Source: Microlunatus elymi (GTDB lineage Bacteria; Actinomycetota; Actinomycetes; Propionibacteriales; Propionibacteriaceae). Taken from it: DNA of 64,000 nt. Below, in pieces: positions 8,276 to 15,990 of this stretch. The stretch covers positions 248,001 through 312,000 of the forward strand of contig NZ_CP041692.1 of assembly GCF_007362775.1 (NCBI RefSeq), in the 5' to 3' direction. The stretch's first letter is position 1. Every line of letters begins with the position of its first letter. A program made the position numbers and the translations under genes. Under the pieces are notes generated by a model. It did no database searches. It saw only the letters and a program-made list of their open reading frames with translations, and was not told where the DNA came from.

Positions 8276-9124
8276 CTATCCGCGACCCGCCAACAACTCG
8301 GCCAGCAAGATCGGCCGACGACCGGTGATCCGCTCGACGTCCGAGCTGACCGCCGCCAGCTCGCCGGCGGCGATCGCGGTGTAGGTGGACACCCAGGCGT
8401 CGTACTGCCAATCCGGTGCCGGCCAGCGTTTCCGCGAGGCGTAGGCCTCGGCCACGGTCTCGTCGTGGAAGCGCACCGGTCGTCCGGTCTGCTCGCCGAT
8501 CGCTGCGGCGATCTCGGCCATGGTCAGCGCCTGCGGCCCGGTGAGGTCGTAGCTGACGTTGCGGTGTGCGGCCGGATCGGCCAGCACCTCGGTTGCCACC
8601 CCGGCAACGTCCGCGCGGGCGATCGCGGCCAGCCGACCGTCGCCGGCCGGTCCGCGGATCACCCCGTCCTCGCCGGCGAAACTCGGCAGCAGGTCGAGGT
8701 AGAAGTTGTCCCGCAGGAAGGTGTGGGTCAGACCGCGGGACCGGATGTGTTCCTCGGTGGCGTAGTGATCACGTCCGAAGGTGAAGGTGCAGTCGGCCGC
8801 CGCGCCGTAGAAGGAGGTGTAGATCAGCTGTTCGACACCCGCCTCGGACGCGGCGTCGATGAACGTACGGTGCTGATCCAGTCGGTCCGGCGCCTCGGTC
8901 GCCGACACCATGAACAGCACCCGCACACCATCGAGCGAGCGCAGCGCCAACGCCCGATCCGCGTACGAGGTCGGCACCGCCACCGCCCCATCCACCCTCG
9001 GCGCTCGGTCCGGCGTCCGGACCAGCAGCCGTTGCGCGATCCCGCGCTCGGCCAACCCGAGCGCAACCAGCCCGCCGACCGCCCCGGTCGAACCCGTGAC
9101 CCCGATCTCCGGCAACGAACTCAT
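8276..9124 (-). CDS. NmrA-like NAD(P)-binding oxidoreductase (atypical SDR)
   Basis: 282 residues. The N-terminal Rossmann motif 'IGVTGSTGAVGGLVALGLAERG' (GxxGxxG) is followed by 'LLVRTPDRAP', 'VLFMVSATEA' and 'IYTSFYGAAADCTFTFGRDHYATEEHIRSRGLTHTFLRDNFY', the pattern of NmrA/QorB-like proteins that often lack the catalytic Tyr-x-x-x-Lys of classical SDRs. Start ATG 9124 is chosen for its strong GAGGAGGGTG ribosome site directly upstream. Members are quinone reductases or NADP sensors. The gene is flanked on both sides by repeat-rich spacers. Confidence 0.88.
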   Translation of the reverse strand: MSSLPEIGVTGSTGAVGGLVALGLAERGIAQRLLVRTPDRAPRVDGAVAVPTSYADRALALRSLDGVRVLFMVSATEAPDRLDQHRTFIDAASEAGVEQLIYTSFYGAAADCTFTFGRDHYATEEHIRSRGLTHTFLRDNFYLDLLPSFAGEDGVIRGPAGDGRLAAIARADVAGVATEVLADPAAHRNVSYDLTGPQALTMAEIAAAIGEQTGRPVRFHDETVAEAYASRKRWPAPDWQYDAWVSTYTAIAAGELAAVSSDVERITGRRPILLAELLAGRG

Positions 9125-9209
9125 CACCCTCCTCGCCCCGATCATGATCATCATCGAACCGGGCAGTCAACAGCAAGCCAGCATCCAGGTCCTGAGCCTG
9201 TTCGAAGGA

Positions 9210-9368
9210 CCAGAAACTCAACCCCGCGGGCCCTGAGCAAAGCGCAAGGGCCAGAAACTCAACCCAGGGTCCTGAGCGAGGTGCAAAGGGCCAGAAACTC
9301 AACCCAGGGTCCTGAGCGAGGCGCAAGGGCCAGAAACTCAACCCAGCGTCCCGAGCACGCCGAAGGAT
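9210..9368 (+). repeat. Fourfold ~40-bp tandem repeat
   Basis: Units start at 9210, 9251, 9291 and 9330 (41, 40, 39 and 39 bp). Each begins CCAGAAACTCAACCC and continues with a GGGTCCTGAGCGAGG/GCAAGGG block. The second half is a degenerate form of the CCTGAGC...CGAAGG word seen elsewhere in the window. No spacers separate the units, so it is not a CRISPR array. Confidence 0.85.
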
Positions 9369-9487
9369 TTCCAACCTCCGCCACTCTTCCTTCTGCTTCT
9401 CGTCGTCAAGCCACCGCCCAAGATCACTTACTGGCATTGGTGGGCTCCCGGTCTCAGCAACTGAGCACGTGCGAGTTCACGGGATAG

Positions 9488-9540
9488 CAGGAGCATGCGC
9501 ACCCATAGAGGCGCGTCAGCGGTCCGAACCTCATGCAATC
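9488..9540 (+). repeat. CAGGAG...CCGAACCT element, copy 1
   Basis: Begins CAGGAGCATGCGCACCCATA, then after ~20 variable bases GGTCCGAACCT and TGCAATC. Related copies are at 9621-9674 and 15811-15865. Confidence 0.7.
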
Positions 9541-9620
9541 GGAGGGGCTGCGGTCGGTTCACGGCCCTCGCGAGGCCGAGCTCCGAGAGACAGCCGAGCG
9601 GGTGCCAGTTTTCCGGATTC

Positions 9621-9674
9621 CAGGAGTCTGCGCACCCATAAACGCGTCCGAGTGGACCGAACCTCCTGAAATCC
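9621..9674 (+). repeat. CAGGAG...CCGAACCT element, copy 2
   Basis: Begins CAGGAGTCTGCGCACCCATA, continues AACGCGTCCGAGTGGACCGA and ends ACCTCCTGAAATCC. The ends CAGGAG and CTCCTG are complementary, so the element can fold back on itself. Confidence 0.7.
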
Positions 9675-9697
9675 CGAGGACTGAAGGCGATCGACGC

Positions 9698-9733
9698 CCT
9701 CGACAGGTTGAGGAGCCCTTCGACAGGCTCAGG
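9698..9733 (-). repeat. Two inverted copies of the CCTGAGCCTGTCGAAGG word
   Basis: CCTCGACAGGTTGAGG (9698-9713) and CCTTCGACAGGCTCAGG (9717-9733) are the reverse complement of the repeat found at 8199-8254. Each is itself a short hairpin. Confidence 0.8.
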
Positions 9734-9818
9734 GACCGGTTTCAAGGAAGTGCCGACGCTACGGTTGCCGGCCGATGATCAAGATCATTTCCCTACTCGG
9801 CCGGGTGCCGAAGCCGGC

Positions 9819-10646
9819 TCATCGGGAGGCCCGACCGGCCCGTGCGGACCAGCGGCCGTCGTGACGGCTGACCCGGATGTCGTGCTGGAAGGCGGCGGTG
9901 ACGTTCTCGGTGTTGATCACTGCATCCGCCGGACCCTGGGCGACGACCGAACCGTCGGCGATCAGCAGCGCATGGGTGGTGCTGATCGGCAACTCCTCCA
10001 GGTGGTGGGTCACCAGCACCCAGGCCAACTCCGGCGCGATCACATCCAGCTCGTCGACGGTCTCCAGCAGTTGCTCGCGGGCGGCCACGTCCAGCCCGGT
10101 CGACGGTTCGTCGAGCAGCAGCAGCGCCGGATTATGGACCAGCGCGCGGGCGATCAGGGTCCGGCCGCGTTCGCCCTGAGACAGGGTCGGCCAGCGTTCA
10201 TCGGCCATTCTGTCCAACCGCAGGGTGAACAGCAGCTTGGCCACCCGGTCGAGTTGTTCCTCGGTCGGCTGCCAACGCAGCGGCGTCTCGATGGTGCCGG
10301 TGAATCCGGTCAGCACGACCTCGCGTACGGTCAGCGGGCTGCGCAGCGGATGGCGCGGATTGACGTGCCCGATCCGGCGCCGAAGCGCCTGCAGCTCGAC
10401 GCGGCCGAGCCGCCGGCCGAGCACGTCGACGGTGCCGGTGGTCGGGTGGGTGACCGCGCCGCAGAAGCCGAGGATGGTGCTCTTGCCGGCGCCGTTGGGA
10501 CCGAGCAGGGCCCAGTGCTCACCGGCCCGGACGGTGAACGAGATCCCGTGCAGGATCTCCTTCTCGTTGCGCCGGAACGTGACCCGGTCGAGGTCGAGTA
10601 CGGCGTCGGGTCGCGGCTGCTGGCCCTCCGACTCGGCGATGCGCAC
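9819..10646 (-). CDS. ABC transporter ATP-binding protein (orphan)
   Basis: 275 residues from GTG 10646, preceded by the strong ribosome site GGAAGGAG seven bases upstream. Walker A 'GPNGAGKST', Q-loop region 'RIGHVNPRH', signature 'LSQGERGR', Walker B 'LLLLDEPSTGLD' and H-loop 'LVTHH' are intact. The sequence resembles the ModF/iron-type importer ATPases. No permease or binding protein lies next to it, so the partner must be encoded elsewhere or the protein acts alone. Downstream is the repeat-rich spacer. Confidence 0.9.
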   Translation of the reverse strand: MRIAESEGQQPRPDAVLDLDRVTFRRNEKEILHGISFTVRAGEHWALLGPNGAGKSTILGFCGAVTHPTTGTVDVLGRRLGRVELQALRRRIGHVNPRHPLRSPLTVREVVLTGFTGTIETPLRWQPTEEQLDRVAKLLFTLRLDRMADERWPTLSQGERGRTLIARALVHNPALLLLDEPSTGLDVAAREQLLETVDELDVIAPELAWVLVTHHLEELPISTTHALLIADGSVVAQGPADAVINTENVTAAFQHDIRVSRHDGRWSARAGRASR

Positions 10647-10848
10647 GCAGCTACTCCTTCCCCGACGACTCACCCAGCAGCCTGACGATTTCAGCTCGTC
10701 GCAGTAGTTGTCCAACCGGTTGTCTCAGATCTCCGGCAGTTCCGTGATCGCTCCCTGCAACGCCGCCGCCGGGTTCGTCGTCTGCATGCCGCCCAACCGA
10801 GCAACCACCGGCCGATCCGAGCTGAGTCAGAAGCTCGCCGCGCAAGCG

Positions 10849-10862
10849 TTACAGCGCTGAAA
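10849..10862. promoter_or_regulatory. Candidate LacI-family operator 1
   Basis: TTACAGCGCTGAAA fits the dyad TTNCAGCGCTGNAA with the central CG pair typical of LacI-family operators. It lies 87-101 bp upstream of the lacI-type gene start. The same consensus recurs directly upstream of the neighbouring GH2 gene (11981-11994). Confidence 0.6.
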
Positions 10863-10949
10863 TTGGCCGCCGGAGGTAACCGCTGATTGCCCACGCTGTC
10901 AACGGTAGGGTTCGGTGCGCCGGGGAAACGGGGCGAAGGGAGACGCCGG

Positions 10950-11960
10950 ATGGCGAGGGTGCGGCTGCAGGATGTCGCGGCGTTGGCCGGGGTGTCGATG
11001 AAGACGGTGTCCAACGTGGTGCACGGGCATCCGGTGGTCCGTGCCGAGACTCGGGAACGGGTGCAGCGGGCGATCGACCAACTCGGCTATCGGCCGCACC
11101 TGCAGGCCCGGAATCTCGTCACCGGCCGGACCGGCTTGCTGGCGCTCGCCTTCCCGACCCTGCTCAACCCGTACTTCGCCGAGCTGGCCCACGTGTTCTC
11201 CGCAGCCGCCGCCGAACGCGGGTACCGACTGCTGCTGGAGGAGACCGGCGGGCACAGCGACAGCGAACGGCAGATCCTGTCCGGTCGGGAGGCCGGCATG
11301 GTCGACGGCGTGCTGTTCCATCCGATGCGGCTGACCAGCGTCGAGATCGCGCAGGCCGCCGGCGATCTGCCGCTGGTGCTGCTCGGCGAGGAACCGGCAC
11401 CGATCAGCAACGACCACGTGATGATCGACAATCTCGCCGCCGCCGCCGAAGCCGTCGCTCACCTGCTGGCTCTGGGCCGGCGTCGGATCGGGTTCCTCGG
11501 ACACGAAGCCGGCGAGCTCAGCCACACCTCACGGACACGGCTGCTCGGCTACCAGCAGGGGCTCGAGGCCGGCCGGCTGCGGCTGGACACCTCGCTGCTG
11601 GTGCGGGCCGAGACCGGCGACGCGGCCGGCGCCGAACGGGCGCTGTCGGCTGCGCTCAACGACGGGTTGCAGATCGACGCGCTGATCTGCCGGCACGACC
11701 TCGTCGCGATCGGAGCGCTGCGCGCGCTGGCCGCGCACGGGCTGACCGTGCCGGGCGACGTGGCCATCATCGGCTGGGACGACATCACCGTGGCCGCCGA
11801 GCTGAGGCCGAGCCTGACCTCGGTCCAGCCCGACCTACCGGCGCTGGCCCGCCGTGCGCTGGACCTGCTGGCGGAGCGGATCGACGACTACAGCGGGGTC
11901 GGCCGGCATGAACTGGTCGGCCATCGGCTCGCGGTACGGGAGAGCGCGCCGGCCTCCTGA
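10950..11960 (+). CDS. LacI family transcriptional regulator
   Basis: 336 residues. N-terminal HTH and hinge 'VRLQDVAALAGVSMKTVSNVVHGHPVVRAETRERVQRAIDQLGYRPHLQARNL' are textbook LacI. The periplasmic-binding-protein-like sensor domain follows ('LLALAFPTLLNPYFAELAHVF', 'VDGVLFHPM', 'GRRRIGFLGHEAG', 'VPGDVAIIGWDDI', 'LTSVQPD'). ATG 10950 is chosen over an upstream in-frame codon because the HTH begins right after it and a GGGAG site precedes it. It almost certainly controls the GH2 gene 56 bp downstream; both upstream regions carry the same palindrome. Confidence 0.94.
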   Translation: MARVRLQDVAALAGVSMKTVSNVVHGHPVVRAETRERVQRAIDQLGYRPHLQARNLVTGRTGLLALAFPTLLNPYFAELAHVFSAAAAERGYRLLLEETGGHSDSERQILSGREAGMVDGVLFHPMRLTSVEIAQAAGDLPLVLLGEEPAPISNDHVMIDNLAAAAEAVAHLLALGRRRIGFLGHEAGELSHTSRTRLLGYQQGLEAGRLRLDTSLLVRAETGDAAGAERALSAALNDGLQIDALICRHDLVAIGALRALAAHGLTVPGDVAIIGWDDITVAAELRPSLTSVQPDLPALARRALDLLAERIDDYSGVGRHELVGHRLAVRESAPAS

Positions 11961-11980
11961 CCGCATCGCGGTTGCCGAAT

Positions 11981-11994
11981 TGCAGCGCTGGAAT
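11981..11994. promoter_or_regulatory. Candidate LacI-family operator 2
   Basis: TTGCAGCGCTGGAA, the second match to TTNCAGCGCTGNAA, placed 23-36 bp upstream of the GH2 start codon where a bound repressor would block transcription or initiation. Confidence 0.6.
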
Positions 11995-12016
11995 CCGTAC
12001 GGCATGATGGCGGTCC

Positions 12017-13867
12017 ATGAGCATCGCGTTGCGCGCCAGTCAGCAGGACGGCAGCTACCCCCGCCCGCAACTGCTGCGGCCGGCCTGGACCGACCTGTCG
12101 GACACCTGGTCCTTTCGCTACGACGACGAGGATCGCGGTCTGACCGAGGGCTGGCGGCAGGGGCTGCCGGCGGCCGACGGCGGGCCGGACTCGATCGTGG
12201 TGCCGTTCCCGCCGGAGTCGGTCGCGTCCGGGATCGGCGACACCGGCTTCCATCCGGTGGTCTGGTATGCCCGCAACTTCGGCGAGCACGAGCTGTCTGC
12301 AGCCGGGGAGGCGGGCGGCCGTACGTTGCTGCACTTCGGCGCGGTGGACTACTTCGCCGAGGTCTGGTTGAACGGGCAGTACCTCGGTGATCACGAGGGC
12401 GGCAACACCCCGTTCAGCTTCGACGTCACCGACGCGCTGGTGGACGGTGATCAACTGTTGGTGGTGCGCGCCTACGACGATCCGCACGATCTGACGCAGC
12501 CGCGGGGCAAGCAGGATTGGCACCGCGACCCGCACGCGATCTGGTACCACCGCACCACCGGCATCTGGCAGCCGGTCTGGTTGGAGCGGGTGCCGGCGAC
12601 CTCGATCGCCGAACTGGCCTGGATCCCGGACCTGTTCACCGCGACCGTCCGACTGACCGCAAGCATCCGCGGTCCGATCGGCTCCGGCGCCTCCCTGCGC
12701 ACCGTGCTCGACTTCGACGGCGAGCAACTCGCCGAGCTCAGCTTCCCGGTCGACCGGGCCAAGATCGACATCACCATCCCGCTGCCCCGGCAGCGCAACG
12801 GCCAGGGCTACGACGAGGTGATCTGGACCCCGGAGCAGCCGCGCCTGGTCGACGCCGCCGTGCAACTGGTGTCCGACGGCACGGTCACCGACGAGGTGAA
12901 TTCCTATCTGGGCTTGCGTTCTGCGGTGGTCGACGGCGGCCACTTCCTGCTCAACGACCGCCCCTACGACGTACGCAGTGTGCTCAACCAGGGCTACTGG
13001 CCGGACAGTCACCTGGCCGCGCCGTCGGCCGCCGCGCTGCGCCGCGAGGTGGAGTTGATCAAGGAACTCGGCTTCAACGCGGCCCGGATCCACCAGAAGG
13101 TCGAGGACCCGCGGTTCCTGTTCTGGGCCGACAAGCTGGGCTTGTTGGTGTGGGGCGAGATCGCCAACGCGTACGAGTTCTCCTTCGACGCGGTCCGTCG
13201 GCTGGCAGCGGAGTGGACCGAGGCGGTCCGGCGGGACCTGTCGCATCCGTGCATCGTGAGCTGGGTGCCGATCAACGAGAGTTGGGGTGTCCAGCACAAT
13301 CCGCAGCAGACCGATCAGCAGGCCTACCAGCGGGCGCTGGCCGATCTGACCCGGGCGTTGGATCCGAGCCGTCCGGTGCTCTCCAACGAGGGCTGGGAGC
13401 ATCAGAACTCCGACATCATCGGCATCCACGACTACCAGCAGGATGCCGGAATCCTCGCCGAAACCTATGCCCGGTTGGAGAATCGTACCGAGGTGCTGTC
13501 CGGTGTCGGGCCGGCCGGGCGTCGGATCATGATCAAGAACGCTACCCTCGGTGGCGAGCAGTACGGCGCCGGCGGCGTTCCGGGTGATCATGGTCAGCCG
13601 ATCATGCTGACCGAGTTCGGCGGCATCAGCTACGCACCCGACGATGCGCCGGAGCGGCACTGGGGTTACTCCGCGGTGACCGACGCCGACACCTTCCGGA
13701 CCCGGCTGACCGCGTTGTACGACGCGGTTCGGGCCAGCCGGCTGCTGTCAGGTTCCTGCTACACGCAGCTCACGGACACCTTGCAGGAGACGAACGGATT
13801 GTTGACCGCCCGGCGCGAACCGAAGCTGCCGATGGCCGAACTGCGCAAGGCGATTCTGGGAGACTGA
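12017..13867 (+). CDS. Glycoside hydrolase family 2 protein (beta-galactosidase/glucuronidase type)
   Basis: 616 residues, the length of single-module GH2 beta-glucuronidases and beta-galactosidases. The jelly-roll sugar-binding domain occupies ~1-190 ('FGAVDYFAEVWLNGQYLGDHEGGNTPFSFDVT'), the Ig-like domain ~190-290, and the TIM barrel from ~300 ('YDVRSVLNQGYWPDSHLAAPS'). The acid/base Glu421 is in 'VPINESWG' and the nucleophile Glu533 in 'MLTEFGG'. No signal peptide, so it acts on imported oligosaccharides. Substrate is not certain. It follows the LacI regulator, which is its likely local repressor. Confidence 0.92.
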   Translation: MSIALRASQQDGSYPRPQLLRPAWTDLSDTWSFRYDDEDRGLTEGWRQGLPAADGGPDSIVVPFPPESVASGIGDTGFHPVVWYARNFGEHELSAAGEAGGRTLLHFGAVDYFAEVWLNGQYLGDHEGGNTPFSFDVTDALVDGDQLLVVRAYDDPHDLTQPRGKQDWHRDPHAIWYHRTTGIWQPVWLERVPATSIAELAWIPDLFTATVRLTASIRGPIGSGASLRTVLDFDGEQLAELSFPVDRAKIDITIPLPRQRNGQGYDEVIWTPEQPRLVDAAVQLVSDGTVTDEVNSYLGLRSAVVDGGHFLLNDRPYDVRSVLNQGYWPDSHLAAPSAAALRREVELIKELGFNAARIHQKVEDPRFLFWADKLGLLVWGEIANAYEFSFDAVRRLAAEWTEAVRRDLSHPCIVSWVPINESWGVQHNPQQTDQQAYQRALADLTRALDPSRPVLSNEGWEHQNSDIIGIHDYQQDAGILAETYARLENRTEVLSGVGPAGRRIMIKNATLGGEQYGAGGVPGDHGQPIMLTEFGGISYAPDDAPERHWGYSAVTDADTFRTRLTALYDAVRASRLLSGSCYTQLTDTLQETNGLLTARREPKLPMAELRKAILGD

Positions 13868-13876
13868 GGTGGCCCG

Positions 13877-14236
13877 ATGGCGACGGTTGACGATGTCCGA
13901 TCCCTCGCACTGAGTCTCGACCGGTCGTATGAGGTCTTCGTCCGCGGACGCCGCAAGTTCCGGATCGGCGACATCGTTTATCTCGCCTTCTCCAGCGACG
14001 AAACGATCATGGAATTCGCGTTTCCCAAGGTCGAGCGGGATGCACTCATCGCCGGCGCCCCGCAGAAGTTCCTGCTGCCGGACGTCTCCGACCTCCGGTT
14101 CAACTGGGTGCGTTCCCGGCTGGCCGTACTCGATCCGGCCGAAGCGCGCGAACTCGTCCTGGACGCCTGGCGGCTGTGCGTACCGAAGAGGCTGTCCCGC
14201 GCGTACGACCTCGACCATCCCGACGGACCCGGATAG
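13877..14236 (+). CDS. MmcQ/YjbR family protein
   Basis: 119 residues. The CyaY-like fold of the MmcQ/YjbR family is suggested by 'VDDVRSLALSLDRSYEVFVRGRRKFRIGDIVYLAFSSDETIMEFAFPKVERDALIAG', 'KFLLPDVSDLRFNWVRSRLAVLD' and 'DAWRLCVPKRL'. Function of the family is not established; DNA binding has been proposed. It begins 9 bp after the GH2 stop, so it is probably cotranscribed with it. Confidence 0.85.
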   Translation: MATVDDVRSLALSLDRSYEVFVRGRRKFRIGDIVYLAFSSDETIMEFAFPKVERDALIAGAPQKFLLPDVSDLRFNWVRSRLAVLDPAEARELVLDAWRLCVPKRLSRAYDLDHPDGPG

Positions 14237-14389
14237 ATCCGCGAGGCCACGCCTTGTCTTCTTCCCTTCGGCCGTCGGCGTGCTCCGTCACCGGTGTCGA
14301 GCGTCGTAAACGACCCACCGCGAGTAGCGTTGTGATCGCTCGCGCAGAGCCCGACCGTGCTCGCGCGGCGCCGGACCGAGGAGGGCACC

Positions 14390-14695
14390 ATGTTCAACTT
14401 CTGGACTGTTCTTTATCTGCTTGTGGTCGGCTTGATTGCGGGCTTCATCGCCCGCCTGGTGGTCAAGGGTCGCGACCCGATGCCGTGGTGGATGACTCTG
14501 CTGCTCGGCATCATCGGGTCGTTCGTCGGCGGGTTCGCCGGCTATCTCCTGTTCGGATGGGACAAGGAAGAGGGGTTCTTCCAACCGGGCGGCCTGATCT
14601 TCTCGATTCTGGGCGCGATCGTCGTCCTGCTGCTGTTGCGGCTGATCCGGCGCCGCCGGTCGCCGAATCCGAGCGGCGGGAGTTCCGAGTCGTAG
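14390..14695 (+). CDS. GlsB/YeaQ/YmgE family stress-response membrane protein
   Basis: 101 residues with three hydrophobic segments: 'FWTVLYLLVVGLIAGFIARLVV', 'PWWMTLLLGIIGSFVGGFAGYLLF' and 'GLIFSILGAIVVLLLLRLI'. The GxxAGxxARxxVKG and GIxGxxxGG patterns are those of transglycosylase-associated (GlsB) proteins. ATG 14390 has GAGGAGG seven bases upstream. The family is associated with general envelope stress; its molecular role is unclear. Confidence 0.92.
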   Translation: MFNFWTVLYLLVVGLIAGFIARLVVKGRDPMPWWMTLLLGIIGSFVGGFAGYLLFGWDKEEGFFQPGGLIFSILGAIVVLLLLRLIRRRRSPNPSGGSSES

Positions 14696-14787
14696 CCTCC
14701 CGGACCGATCGGTACAAGTCGTCCTTGTCCGGCGCTGCGGCCGGCAATTCGGTCGGCCGGCGTCCCTCCGCCGGTAGTTTCCCCGGC

Positions 14788-15740
14788 ATGGCCGAGGCCG
14801 CAGCCGTGACGAACACCGTCGGAGCCACCTCCTGGTGGCGCCGCTGGATCCCGGTTGCCGGGTTGTTCCTGTTGTCGCCGTTCTGCGCGGAGTATCTCGT
14901 CGGCTACCAGGGTGTGATCATCAACCCGGCGGGCCTGTTGGTCGCGGTGTTGTTCGTCGCGCCGATCTACGGTGCGCCGGCCATGCTGATTCGCGAGATC
15001 ACCCGCCGTCGCGGGGGTGGTTGGCCGACGATGTTGCTGTTGGCGACGTCGATGCGGCTCAGTTGATCACGTTCGTCGTCGGCCACATCGTCTGGAGCTT
15101 CGGCTCGCCGATCGCGGTGATCGAGTCCTGCGTGCCGACACGCGCGGACCGTCCCTGGTTGGAGCGCCCGGGCCTGATCGCGATGGCGATCATCTATCTC
15201 AGCGGCGCGATCTTTTTCTCCTACCAGCTGGTGGTCGCGGTTGGCTTTCACGCTTCGGCGTTCCAGTTGATCATGGTTGTGTTGGCGATCGTCGCTGCGG
15301 TGGTGGCGGCATTGCTGCTGCCATGCCGACGCAGATCGACTGCGGAGCGGGGTGACGCGCGGAGCACTGGCCGCTCTGCTCCGCCGCCGTGGTTGATCGG
15401 TCCGGTCAGCTTGGCGCTGTTGCTCGGCTATGTGTTGGTCCTCGATCAGTGGGGTTGGGTCGGCGTCGCACTCGGCTCGGCGGCGCTGGCGCTGCTCGGT
15501 CTGATCTTGATCATCTTCTCCCGGCGCCCGGGTTGGGGGCAGGCTCACATCCTGGCCGCAGCGGGCGGGGCACTGCTGACGTACGCGATCATCGCGTTCT
15601 GGGTGAACCCGGAGCACGTCTCGCGGTCGGAGTTGATCTTGGGCCGCGGCGCGACCCTGCTCGGCATGCTCGCGTTGTTGATCTTCGCCGCCGTTCGCTT
15701 TCACCGGGCCGCGCGAGTCCCCGAGGAGCGTGCCGAGTAG
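14788..15740 (+). pseudogene. Polytopic membrane protein, frame-disrupted
   Basis: The N-terminal part from ATG 14788 ('WWRRWIPVAGLFLLSPFCAEYLVGYQGVIINPAGLLVAVLFVAPIYGAPAMLIREITRRRGGGWPTMLLLA') stops at 15066. The rest continues in another frame from about 15055 ('LITFVVGHIVWSFGSPIAVIESC' onward, five to six more helices) to the TAG at 15738-15740. The two parts read as one actinobacterial multi-spanning membrane protein. My recollection of the family is that extra residues lie between 'LLLA' and 'FVVGH', so a deletion with frameshift is likely, not a simple one-base error. The last codons lie inside a dispersed hairpin repeat. Confidence 0.65.
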
Positions 15741-15780
15741 TCCGCTTTGCTGCGACGAGCGTCGTATTCAGCACCCTCCT
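15723..15780. repeat. Dispersed hairpin repeat, copy 2
   Basis: GAGGAGCGTGC at 15723-15733 pairs imperfectly with TTCAGCACCCTCCT at the other end. It matches the element at 4-63 block for block. The left arm encodes the last residues and stop of the preceding membrane-protein frame. Confidence 0.75.
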
Positions 15781-15810
15781 TGCGTGCCTCGGCCGCTCGG
15801 GCCGACATCG

Positions 15811-15865
15811 CAGGAGCCTACGCACGCATAGACGATCGCGGAACGACCCGAACCTGCTGCAATCC
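15811..15865 (+). repeat. CAGGAG...CCGAACCT element, copy 3
   Basis: Begins CAGGAGCCTACGCACGCATA and continues with ACCCGAACCTGCTGCAATCC. It follows 30 bp after hairpin copy 2. Copies 1 and 2 are at 9488-9540 and 9621-9674. Confidence 0.7.
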
Positions 15866-15913
15866 ACACGCCGGCGTCTACGACCGCGACCCTTACCTGC
15901 CTGCGGATGATTT

Positions 15914-15989
15914 CCAACCATGGTTGGGTTTCGGACCGGCAGACCTCGTTTGCGCGCGTCCCTTCTCTTCTCTGGTTGGGTTTCGGACC
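15914..15989 (+). repeat. Palindrome and 17-bp direct repeat downstream of GyrI-like gene
   Basis: CCAACCATGGTTGG (15914-15927) is a perfect 14-bp palindrome. TGGTTGGGTTTCGGACC occurs exactly twice, at 15921-15937 and 15973-15989, the second abutting the stop of the GyrI-like gene. Confidence 0.85.
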
Positions 15990-15990
15990 T

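Larger units (their letters stand above)
9125..9818. other. 694-bp gene-free region built mostly of repeats
   Basis: The spacer between two minus-strand genes contains a fourfold ~40-bp tandem repeat (9210-9368), two copies of a CAGGAG...CCGAACCTCCTG element (9488-9540, 9621-9674) and an inverted pair of TCGACAGG-type repeats (9698-9733). No protein-coding frame with recognisable features was found. Confidence 0.7.

Noticed and set aside
9210-9368. CRISPR or attachment-site array
   Set aside because: Units are contiguous without spacers and no integrase is nearby; it is a plain tandem repeat.
8276-9818. Insertion sequence remnant explaining the repeats
   Set aside because: No transposase fragment, terminal inverted repeats or target duplication were found around the repeat blocks.
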